Shown here one piece after another: positions 43,503 to 54,300 of a stretch of DNA of 64,000 nt (within the stretch, counting starts at the first letter, position 1; each line of letters starts with the position of its first letter). A program made the position numbers and the translations under genes. Source of the stretch: Edaphochlamys debaryana (Eukaryota > Chlorophyta > Chlorophyceae > Chlamydomonadales); contig JAEHOE010000193.1 in the NCBI GenBank assembly GCA_016858145.1, positions 113,977 to 177,976 on the forward strand, given 5' to 3'. The notes under the pieces were generated by a model that saw only the letters and a program-made list of their open reading frames with translations, was not told the DNA's origin and ran no database searches.

Positions 43503-46500
43503 CTAAGCTGGCATGACACGCTTTTCCCGCCGCACGGTACGCCTCCACCGCACAACCACTACAGTGCCCGCAGTGACCAGTACGGCACCCACTACTCCGC
43601 ACAGCACGCCCACCACCACCATTGCAGGCGAAGTACCGCCGGCGGCGGCGGGAGGGGCCTCTCCCGCTCCCTGCTGGGTCTGGGTACCGGTTGTCTGCTG
43701 AGGGCTTGCCGCCATGCTGGCATCGGTTGTCCCAAGAGACCCGTCGCGGGGAACCGTGCCGGTGCCACCAGCCTCGGTGGGTGTAGTGGGTGCTGGACCA
43801 CTGCTAGGAGCCGCAGCGCTGGCGTCAAACGCTGGTGTGGCGGACTCGTCCTTGGGAGCTGCGACAGATGACGGCGGGGACCGACGCACCCTCGGAGGCC
43901 TGGGCTGGTCGCGGCGGCGGCTGCCGCCATGGTGGTGAGGCGCAGTGAGAGCAGCCTCGCCCGCTCTTCGGCCTTCGGACTCGAGGACCTCCAGCGTTGT
44001 GGAAACCAGCTCGGCGTCAGAGGGCGCCACCTTCTTCTTAGTATTCTTAGCTGATACTACAGAACCCACTGCGTCCGAGGTAACGACCTTCTTGACAGAT
44101 ACTGCGTGCAGCATCACGTACGGGACGCCAGTACCACGTCATATTAGGAAGGAAGGAGCAGTGTGTATGTACACAGCAAGCGTACAGCGCAGCAGATTCT
44201 ACAAGTCGTCCTCTCACCGGCTGCAGTAAGTATGGTAAGAGTCTTCGGCAATGGCAACGGCGGCGTCATTATTAGACGAGGAGGGCTGGGCGGAGAGGAT
44301 TGCAGAACTGGCTGGGGCGGAGGCGGGGTTCGAGGCTTGGGGGGCGCTGGGGGCGAAGGGGTTGGCGGCGGCGGAGACGGGGGCTTGGGCTTTGGCGGGG
44401 GCGGGGTCGGAGGCTTGGGGGGCGCTGGGGGCGAAGGGGTTGGCGGCGGCGGAGACGGGGGCTTGGGCTTTGGCGGGGGCGGGGTTGGAGGCTTGGGGGG
44501 CGCTGGGGGCGAAGGGGTTGGCGGCGGCGGAGACGGGGGCTTGGGCTTTGGCGGGGGCGGGGTTGGAGGCTTGGGGGGCGCTGGGGGCGAAGGGGTTGGC
44601 GGCGGCGGAGATGGGGGCTTGGGCTTTGGCGGGGGCGGGGTTGGAGGCTTGGGGGGCGCTGGGGGCGAAGGGGTTGGCGGCGGCGGAGACGGGGGCTTGG
44701 GCTTTGGCGGGGGCGGGGTTGGAGGCTTGGGGGGCGCTGGGGGCGAAGGGGTTGGCGGCGGCGGAGATGGGGGCTTGGGCTTTGGCGGGGGCGGGGTTGG
44801 AGGCTTGGGGGGCGCTGGGGGCGAAGGGGTTGGCGGCGGCGGAGATGGGGGCTTGGGCTTTGGCGGGGGCGGGGTTGGAGGCTTGGGGGGCGCTGGGGGC
44901 GAAGGGGTTGGCGGCGGCGGAGACGGGGGCTTGGGCTTTGGCGGGGGCGGGGTTGGAGGCTTGGGGGGCGCGGGGGGCGAAGTGGTTGGCGGCGGCGGAG
45001 ACGGGGGCTTGGGCTTTGGCGGGGGCGGGGTCGGAGGCTTGGGGGGCGCGGGGGGCGAAGTGGTTGGCGGCGGCGGAGACGGGGGCTTTGGTGGGGAAGG
45101 CGATGGGGGCGGCGAGGGCTTCGGCGTCTGGACCGGAGGACTGGGACGCGGCGGTGGTTTTCGTGGGGAGGGAGGGATCGGGCTTGACGATGTTGGCGAA
45201 GGCGGAACCGGTCTGCGAGGCCAGGAAGAGGTAGCAGAGGCATGGGGGCGGGGTCATAATAAGTACGGGGCGAGCGTCTATAGCTAGGCCTTCATTCATC
45301 CACGGGGTGAGTTTTACCTACCTTGGGCGCGGGGGAGGTGATGATGGCGGCGGTTTCGGATCATCTGCGGCAGTGCGTAGGCCCACCCGCCGGGTCAGGG
45401 CCTGTGACGACCTTCCCTCCCGTTACCAAGCAACGGTATGTGTTTCTTCGTTCCTTACGTACCTCCGTCGCCCCACAACTCGAGGCCCCACCCCTTGACC
45501 CATCCCCAGTCATCACTGACGTTGTCCGTGACCTGCATGCATGCAATGCGTGGTCGGCGCGTCTATACATGTACCGAAGCTTGGCGGAAATAGTCTGCGT
45601 GTGCGCGTGCGCACATGTGTGGCTTGCTGGTGCGCGCAATGCAGCATTACTATTGCTTACCGTCACGACCCACGTGGTGCCAGCCACGGGAATGGGCGGT
45701 CCATCCGGCGGCAGGACGGAGCTCAGGGGCGAGGTGGGCTTGTAGGTACCGACAGGAATCATACTACCCGAATAGCTAGCTGCTATTTGTTGGGGCGCCG
45801 CATCGCTGAACGAGTAGGTGCCAAAGTCAAAGATATAACCATACGTGATACGGCCGTAGTAATCGTCCCAGTAGTAGTCGTAGTCATTGCCATACTGGTT
45901 ATCATAGTCGAAGTCCTGTGAGTGCGGCCAAGGAGTGGCCGGTGGTGGGGCGTTGATTGATTATTCCGCCCCGCCCCCTTAACCCTGAAGCGGGGTACGC
46001 ACGGGTATTACTAATATCGACGGGACTAATAAACATTGGGTGCCGAACAGTCCATCACTACACTACACTGCAACAATTTAAGCAAGGCCGGTTCCAACCA
46101 CCCACCTGGCCGTAGTACCCATAGTTTGCTGACCCTCCGGCATGAGACACGAGGGTCAGTTTCTGGCCAGTCCAGAGCTGGGTAGGAGGCTGCAGGTAGA
46201 TACTAACGTCCGCGGCGTAGGGGTGATAAATTAGCAGCACCACTTTCAAAGCACGTAGCCGTTTGATACCGCAGGTGGAGTTTATGATCATTGGCATGGT
46301 AACAGGCGTTGATGACCCATCGGGGATGAATTGACCGTTGCTTGTCGAGTACATCACCGCCGGGGCACAGCGCAGTAGCTTGCCTGCGGGTGGCAGTTGG
46401 ATGGCCGGGAGCGGGCGCGGGCGTGGGATCCGCTAGCTTTACTACTAGCTCCGCCCGGGCGAGTACCAATCCACTTCTAAATAAATACGCGCAGGGTTAC

Positions 46501-48527
46501 GTTACACATCTCGACCGGACCTGTTGGCATTTAAGGCATGTATGCTGTCGATCCGTCCGCATATACCGCTGGTGAGCTTGCTAGGCCTATATCCAGAGCC
46601 GCCAAACAAGCAACTCACTAAAGTCAAGGGGCGGATAGGGCGGACTCGGTTGTTTTGGTGGTGGGGAAGGTGGCATGGGTGGATCTGAAGGTGCGAAGGA
46701 ACGGAGGGTTGGGAGGCGAGGTAGGATAGGGATTCTCTATCTTGCTGAGTAGTGAGTCATTCATAGTAATCCAATTGGTTGCAACCAGCCATGCAACCCA
46801 GCTAAGAAAGCCCCAGCGCAATCCTCGGGTTTGCAAAAATGCCCGCAGCTCCCCATCCAGTTTTGTTCGTTCAGTACCTGGCGCCAGCCAAGCCCACACG
46901 AAGGACAGAGCCTCGAGATACTGCTCTCCACGACCTGCAATCGCGATTAGCCTCTTCGCGGTTAGCGCGCAACCGGCGGGCTTCACGGGATCCAGGAGGG
47001 GCCACTTCTTGTACTCGGACGTGACTTGTAGAGGGCGGTCACTCCCCACGACAATCGATGAGCGCATAGTCGAGGTGAACTCGAGGCGTGCAACGGGTCC
47101 ACCGTTTGCAGTGTAGACCACGACAGAGGTGAGCAGCTCTCCAGGGTGTAGGTCGACGCTGCCGTGGGGCAGATAGGGGGAAGAAGGAGGGCATGCGCAG
47201 GATGAGCGGCACGCCCTAGGAACTGATTGGGGTTGGAACAGCCTTCCACATACAGGGCCTGTTTGAGCCTACGCAGCAGTCCCTTCGGGGCCATGCAGCG
47301 GGCGATTTATATGCTTCCCCTTCCCTCGGGAGGCAGCCACAGTAGTGCAGCTCTCCCTTTTAGGCGGGGAGAGAACCTAAACAGCTATCCTTCCAGGTCC
47401 CGCTGCCCTCTGGCCCAATAATACACGCATGCACGCACCCACAGCGATAACCAAACACAGGCCAAGCCGATCGATTCAACGAGCGAATCATCATTAGAGC
47501 CGCATCATGCAACTGAGTGAGGGATGCATGAGCGGGTTTGGGGCGGCTGCCCTTACCTTTGCAACGGCAGCCCTCCTTGGCCGGCAGCGTCTCCACAGCC
47601 GTGCCAGGGCCCAGGTTGGCTGCTGTACGTGAACTGGATGCAGTCAAACCACCATCCATGGTACCAGCTGATGCGCGTGACTGCTGCCGGAAATGAAGCA
47701 TAAGCATTTGTCAAGTATAGGCATGAATATCGATCGTACATGCATGAGCAGGGGATCCCCTACTCAGGACGGACGGAGGAAGGGTGCAAGAGTAAACGCC
47801 GGATACCACTTCCTACGTTCCTAGAGTTGCGCACCAGCAGGGGCCCTGTTGCGCACCATCCAACGACTACCTGACTATGCAAATTTTCTCCTGCTATGCG
47901 CTGCATGCGGCCGCACGCTTACCGCGGTTGGAGCCTCCCGCTGCCAGGGTTGTGTCGTTAAAGGCTGTGCCGGTCGTAGATCCATAGTCAGAAGACGACA
48001 ATACGCACGATGATTGCCCTGCGGGGTCGGGGAAATGAAGGAACGAGTGCGTAAGTTGGTGAGTTGATAACCCTTGCGTGCCGGCAATTGTGCGTCTTGA
48101 ATATAAAGCCAGCTAGCGTGGCCTGGCTGGACCCGTCCCGTGCGCAACCTCTGCACCATCCTAACAGTCCTAACGGCAACCTAGAACCGAGCCTGCTGAC
48201 GTTGCTGAAGACAACACAGAGATGACTGTTTCTATCTATGGGGTGTCGAGCGTCGCACTTTGGCTGCCTCTTGGCAGGGCGGGCGGGGTTCGACATGTCG
48301 GGCAGCAGGTTAAGCAGGTAGGGTGGCAAGTTTTGTTTTTTTGTCTCCCGGCTCCAGCTACTACCTGCGCTTGTGCCCAGACAAGCGAGTAGAACAAGTA
48401 TGATGCTGCTGGCGGAGGCCACGGTGAGTCTGCCCGCGCATCGCAGCGGGCGATGCCGACCTCCACTTGTCGGTGGGGACCTCGCAGGTGGTACTGACGA
48501 CATCCTCCGTGCTGTTGTTCTCAACAC
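43503..48527 (-). CDS. Jacalin-like/P-domain surface protein with Pro-rich stalk and membrane anchor
   Basis: Eleven exons connect in phase and sum to 2,973 bases (990 residues): 48527-48365, 48018-47923, 47683-47557, 47158-46878, 46684-46619, 46383-46106, 45915-45661, 45532-45463, 45364-45322, 45212-44218, 44101-43503. Order: signal sequence (SSIILVLLACLGTSAG); a jacalin-like lectin module (exons 2-4: GSTTGTAFNDTTL, VTRISWYHGWWFDCIQFTYS, SVDLHPGELLTSVVVYTANG, LIAIAGRGEQYLEALSFVW); a Pro linker; a P/Homo B-like domain (exons 6-8: [47 protein letters not shown]); a stalk with about ten 78-bp repeats; and a Ser/Thr-rich spacer, TM helix and [15 protein letters not shown] tail. It is the intact paralogue of the gene at 18.87-38.99 kb. 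An alternative start is the ATG at 48503. Probable cell-surface, carbohydrate-binding role. Confidence 0.77.
44330..45080 (-). repeat. 78-bp coding tandem repeat (Pro-rich stalk)
   Basis: About ten units of 78 bases (26 codons; PPTPPPPKPKPPSPPPPTPS then PPAPPK) lie in exon 10 of the jacalin/P-domain gene. Unlike the stalk of the interrupted paralogue, the exon length (995 bases, phase 2 to phase 1) keeps the frame. Confidence 0.8.
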
Positions 48528-48737
48528 GGGTTGAGAACCACGGCAGAAAGCTCCGAGGGTAAGGTCAAGATAGAGGTCCCTCGCCGAGACCGACCAGCCA
48601 CTTGGCCAACCTCCACGAGCCAGCTACGTTGCGCTTTGCGGCGGACGACTAAGCAGCTCTCACAAGTGTAAAATGTAGCTGTGGAGGTAGAGCGAGCCAT
48701 TTTATCGCTGTGGCCGCGGCCGCAATCGGGAAAGGCG

Positions 48738-49709
48738 ATGGGGCGTGATGGGTTACCTAAGCGCAGGCACCAGGGCTCTCCCGCAGGACCGCGAGAAGAG
48801 AACAAGAGAGACTATGACTTGGTGAGCGAGCGTCCTACTGGCGAAGACTGGTTTGCTACCGTAATTTGCCACCAACTGACGGCGGACGACGGAACAAGCG
48901 CGAATCACTCTCCAGCCAGCTATATACGCGCAACGACTTACTTCGCGGTCGCCCCAGGGTCTCTGGCGATGAGCCGCGACATACCGAGTGTCGTCCAGAG
49001 GTACGCCCCTACCCTACCTCACTACCGCTCGCTATCGGCCGTTGCCGCCCCGCTAGCCCCGCCCGCAGCACGCACGGCCGCCTCATACATCTGGCAGCAG
49101 CCCGCTAGATCCTGGCTGGCGTCTCGTCTCCTACGTGAGGCCTCGCCCTCCAGGACGTACCGTGGGGCCCGGGGCGCGTGGTTCTCCTTGCTTTGCAGCC
49201 GGCGGGACGCAAGGCGGTGTGGGCTAGGCCGCCCGCCCTCCCATCCGCTCCGCCGCGCGCCGGCGAAGCGGTGGCGCGAGTGTACGGGGCTTGCCCCATC
49301 CATACACTCTTGCTACTCCTGCTACGAACGTTGGCCAGCCACCAGGTCGGGAGCGGAGTAGGCGGAGGCCTGCTGGGGGCAGGGGGATGGGAATGATTGG
49401 GAGAGCAACAGCGCTCGTGAGGATCAGGCGGGTGTCGTTTCGGGGGGCCACGCACTGAACGGTAATGCCTTTCTCTCGCAGAGGCAAGCGGTCAGGGAAA
49501 TGCGGTGCGGCGAATCCCAAGGGAAAATTCGGCAGCAGCAGCGGATGCCTACCTCTGGAGAGTCCCTGGCTGCTACAAAGCGAAAGACCCTCTGCCTGGA
49601 TTGCGCCCTCTGCATATGGCCCCCCACACGCACGCCCCCTCCGCCTTCCCTCTACAATAATCCGGACCGCCGGCCGCGGCCGAGCCCCAGCGGGCCCATC
49701 AAGCGTTGA
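48738..49709 (+). CDS. Possible small gene, divergent from the jacalin/P-domain gene
   Basis: A tentative start exon 48738-48821 (MGRDGLPKRRHQGSPAGPRE) has a GTGAGC donor. It joins in phase 0 an exon from about 48901 to 49000 (RESLSSQLYTRNDLLRGRPR) ending before GTACGC. A later candidate exon from 49485 (acceptor TCTCGCAG) ends at a stop at 49707-49709. YTRNDLL fits the YxxxxL(hydrophobic) eIF4E-binding pattern, but that motif is short and common. The exon chain between 49.0 and 49.48 kb is unresolved and the function unknown. Confidence 0.3.
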
Positions 49710-50104
49710 TGCTTATCTTCCCTGCCCTGCGCCTTTCACTCGTCCTCGCCTCCCCCTGTCCCTTCCGCCCGACCCTCCTTCACCTACCTCACAAGTGGAT
49801 GGTGACGTACGATTTCATCAACTTCAATCGCTACGCCCCCCGCGCCACCAGGTTGGGGTGTAGCGGCCCCCACGGCTGCACCGTGCGCGGGACACACCCC
49901 GGCCAGAAGCGCGGGCCGCACGGCCCGGCAGGGTTCCAACTGAGCAGGCAATGGGGTGTGGGGACGGAGGAGGATGGCGAAACGGGGCAGCAGGGAGCGG
50001 TGGCGGCTGCGCGTGAGGTTCACGACAGGAGGGGGGCAGCAGGGCGCCAGACCGCCATCCCCGATGTGCCCGGACGCACTCACGTTATGCCGAGGCTGCC
50101 ATAA
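49710..50104 (+). other. Exon-like segment of unknown gene
   Basis: After a strong pyrimidine tract, the stretch 49796-49852 (WMVTYDFINFNRYAPRAT) has near-uniform G/C third positions in one frame only. This suggests a real exon, ending at CACCAG|GTTGGG. The same frame stays open to a stop at 50102-50104. I could not connect it to a gene. Confidence 0.3.
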
Positions 50105-51314
50105 TGCAAGCCCGCAGTGGCTGCGAGGCTGCGAGAGCGAGCTGTCATCATGTTTTTCTTACTCGATAAAGCCTGGCTCCTATCGATCTTCATCAATTGC
50201 GTGAAGCATAACAGGAGCTACGGTAGGCGGCCGCGACCACAGAGGTTGAGCCCGTCTGCCATCCATCTGTTCGTGTTTGTGCAAAGGTAGCGCCGAAGTT
50301 CCATCATCTGAAGGCATTCCTGACAGTCACGGAGTGCTGCGTTTATGGGTGTGCGAGCGAGACAGACCGGTGCTGAGGTTGCGGCACGGCATCGCGACGG
50401 CACGCAATTACCCGGCCGCCCCCCGCCTCCGCGAGCCGCAGAACCCTCTCCGCCCTGCACAACGTGGTCGCCACTTCCTGCAGTAATATGCTCAGTAAGT
50501 GCGCGGGGAACCAGTATTGGAACTCAGTAACACTGGTGCGATAGGGCGCGCGATGGCCTCCGTCGCATCGACACATTTCTGCCGAGCCCATGCGCGTAGC
50601 ACGGACCCGCCGGTGCCATGAGCGGTCATGTCGGGGGTTTCCGGTTACAGCATCAATTTGCTGACCCGGCTAAGCCACATGCTGTTGACCCCAGGCTCCT
50701 TTCAATCAAACCCTGTCCACTTCCCTTCGACCCCAGCCACCTTCGCCACCCCTTCCTCAACCAACAGCGTTTCGCTCACGCGGTGCCACGCACATGCACA
50801 CCAAACACACTGTAGCTGCGGCAGTCCGTTGCCTTTGCGCCCACTTCAGGCATGCGACCCAGACAGGCAACCTGTCATTTAAGCAGTATCACAACAGCAC
50901 GCCCAGAAGCAGCAGGACCTTTCCCGCCAGCCTCAAGAAGAGAACATAAAACGCCCACGGCATTGTCACAGGCTCGCCAGCTCATGCTCCGCACGTGTTA
51001 ACCGCTGGCAGTTGGCCGTGTCGACATGACATCTTCAATAACCTCCGAGCCTCCAAGTCTTCCGAGCTAGACGAGCGACACACAACTTCGTCAACATACA
51101 TGGGACGGCAGTCGTGTCTGGTGCTCTGGCCCAACTGAGCATGCATGCAACATGCGATGCCTGCAATCATAACGCAATCCAGTCTCTGAGCATTGCGCTT
51201 CATGTGGTACACTTGCCAAACCTCTGGCCAAGTGCATCGGGGCGAGAGGATGTGTCAGGCCAACTGCTGCCCGGCCCCCTCAGCTCTAACATTACTCAAC
51301 AAACTCAGCCTCAG
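50105..51314. other. Intergenic region, presumed 3' UTR of the TRP-like gene
   Basis: No exon is supported. TTACA at 50645-50649 (TGTAA on the - strand) is a candidate poly(A) signal for the - strand channel gene, about 670 bases past its presumed stop. Confidence 0.4.
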
Positions 51315-54300
51315 CTAGCCTGGCCGGCTCGGCGAAGACTCCGTGCTCGGACCCGCGCCCTCGCTCCCTATTGCCGCCGCCGTAGCTGCCGCTGCCGTTA
51401 GCGCCGCCAGCTGTGCCAGCTGCGCCCCCAGCGCCGCCGCCTGAGCCTGGAGCTGGGGCCCAAAGGCGGAAAGGACCGGCAGCGTCAGATGGGCGAAAGG
51501 ACTTGACCCCAAGCACCTCTTGTCGGGAATGTGCACCCTTGCCAGCCACCGACCAACTCCGCTACCAATCTCTTGCCTCTCTCCCCTCCTACCTGCTGCA
51601 CTCGGGAGGCCAGCAGCTGAGGAGCCGGCGGCCTCGGCCCCTCCGCCGCCGCGCCGCCGCCACCCCCTTGGGCCCCGGTGCGCACCCAGTCGCCGCCTGC
51701 CGGGGGCACTGACGGCGCCGCCATGGGCACACCGCCCGCCGCCGCCAGCCCCGCCCCGCCGCCCCCGCCGCCACAGCCAGAGGCAGGAACAGCTCGCGGC
51801 GCCGTCCCGAAGACGCCTGCTTGAGCCCCTAAGCTTGTCGATGGGACAGTGGACCCCGCAGTGCCCCCACTGGCCCAGGCATCCAGGGCTCCGGACTGCG
51901 GGCTGCGCTGGGGCACCAGGGCGGGCCTGCGGGCGGGAAGCGGGCCTGGGACCGGCGGCGCCGCCGCAGCGCCCGGGCGGCAGGGAGGGCAGCTCCCCAA
52001 ATGCGGCCTTGACGGCCTCCGCCACCTGCGCCCGATTCAGGTAGCGGGCGCCGGCAGAAGCCTGCTGGGTAAGGGGAAGGGAGGTGTTGTTGGAGCTCGG
52101 ATATGTGTTTGGTTGGGCAGCACACGGTGTGCATGACACAAGGCCCTCCGTCCAGCTCATGCTCGCAGCACCCCTGCCGCGCGTGCTAGACCCACCCGCC
52201 ACGTCTCATTCGCTATTCCGCTCCAGCGCTGCACCACCGCCGCTGGTGTGACTGGCCGCCTCAGGCTGGCCCGGGAGCGCGTGGCTAGCGGCTCTGGGGC
52301 TGCCTGCGCGCCTCGTCCGCGGCCGGACTTGCTGCTGCCGACACTGCGCGTGCCTCTGATGGACGGCGGGCCCATGTAACGCCTGGCATCGGGAGGCGTG
52401 CGGTGCACCACAGCGGCTACCCAGCGCCGGAGGCGGTGTATGGCGGCAGAGGCTCGTACGGCAGGCTCGTACAGCACCGAGTAGACGCTGAGCAGGACGC
52501 ACGCCAGCCAGCAGTACAGGCCGTATACTACTGTGATGAAGAAACACACTACGGTGCAGTACATAGCGGCGCCCAGCACCAGGCACACGGCGGCGCGCGC
52601 CAACCGCTGCAGAATCCGGGTGGGGCCCTGAGGGAAAGGCGGTAGGGAGAAGGTTCATTGAGGGCCGTACGAGCGACAGGTCAGCCCCCAGTAGCCCTTA
52701 CTCATAGCAGAGCATGGCTGTATACAGGGCAGGAACGGTTATGTCCGCAGCGCATGTGCCCAGCTCACCCAGCCGCGCTGCGCACCCCGCCTCGTATCCG
52801 CCTCGTTGCCCTCGCCGCTGCCCCTCAGCTCCTCGGACTTGAAGTCCGGCAGGTCGGACCACCGTGACGACGAGTCCGGCAGGCTGTCCGCCACCGTGCC
52901 TCGGGAGTCGCTCCGGAAGCGCAGGCTCGGGAGCGACCGCCCCGATCCCCCGCTGACGGCTCCGAAGCTGCTGCTACTCGCGTTGATGGGAGGTAGCGCC
53001 CCCGCGGGCGCCGCAAAGGGCGACACGGGCATCGTGAACTGGGTCGGCTGCGCTGACGGCGGCTCCCCTGGCGGCGCCGCCGGCGCCGCAAACGAGGCCG
53101 GCGGCGGCGTCTGGCGCCAGGACTGCGCCGCCGCCGCCAGCAGCTCCTCCGCGCGGGCCGCCTCGGCGGCGGCGGCGCGCGTCGCCCGCGCGGCCTTGAG
53201 CGCCGCCCACGTGCGCTCGTGCCCGCGCATTACGTAATGCGCGACTGCGAGCGGCGCGTGCAGCCACACGACGGCGCTCGCGGCTGCCAGCATGAGGGGG
53301 TGCAGGGTGAGGTGCAGCAGCAGGCCCGGCACGGCGGCGCCGCCGGTGGGCACCAGCGCCGTGTGGGGGGCCACCTGGGGTTGGAACCGAGGCGGGAAGG
53401 GGATGGTGGGTCACAGCGAGTGGCGTAGAGCAGTTGGCGATTGATGGGGTTAAAGGCGCCGTGTGGTACGGCGCGTGGCGCGCAGGGCAGGAGAGCTGTG
53501 GAGCCTGTTTGGTTAGCCATGGAGCCCAAGCTCTGGCCCCAGTAGCCCAAGCACCTGCGGGTGTCCCTCCAGCGGCGGCAGGCCCCAGCGCAGCAGCGTG
53601 TGGTAGTGCACCGCGGGGCGGAGGCCGCTGGGCAGGACGCGGGTGGCGGGGGCGGCCAGCAGGCAGAGAGGGGAGCACAGCGCGTGGCGGTCCACCTGCG
53701 GGGGGAGGGGGGTGAGAGGGGCGGGCCGTGTCGACTTGGCAACAAGCATGACGCGGGGCCCAGACTCCCTGAGGCGGGACTGGCGCCCCGGTGGGCCTCG
53801 GGGTGCGAGGGGTTGGGGCTCGGTCTGTGGAGGCTGTCGGCAACTTTGGTTGACCTGCCCCGAGGTGCCATACCCCATAACCCCTACCTTACTCCACCCC
53901 CCAACACACACACCTGGTGCTGCATCTCGTCCACCACCTCGGCCAGACCGAACACCGCCTCCGCAGCCACCCGCTCGGGCCGGTAGCGGTAGCTGATGAT
54001 GGCTGCAGTGGCAAACGGGGGGACACAGGCAACACATGGGCTGCTGACGAGGGCGTGGCGACTGTTGGCCCATCCATGCCTTGTTACGGAAGGCGCTTGT
54101 CGGCTCCCTCCTGCTCCCCCAGCCTCCAGTATCACGCTTGCTCCCTGCGCTTCCCTTTCCTTCCTGCCTGCGACAATCCTAGCTCCCGCAACCCCCAAAC
54201 CCCTGCCCCATGTGGGCGCACCCACCGATGAGCAGGTTGGCCAGCAGGATGTTGCCCAGCACCAGATAGGCCACCAGCAGCACCCGCCCAAACATCTGGG

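Noticed and set aside
44163..45287. Gly-rich + strand frame of about 370 codons opposite the second stalk
   Set aside because: Same artefact of a Pro-rich tandem repeat. The - strand exon of 995 bases fits the 11-exon gene exactly.
18871..48527. Proprotein convertase or subtilisin gene, suggested by the P-like domains
   Set aside because: No Asp/His/Ser peptidase domain is present upstream of any of the three P domains.
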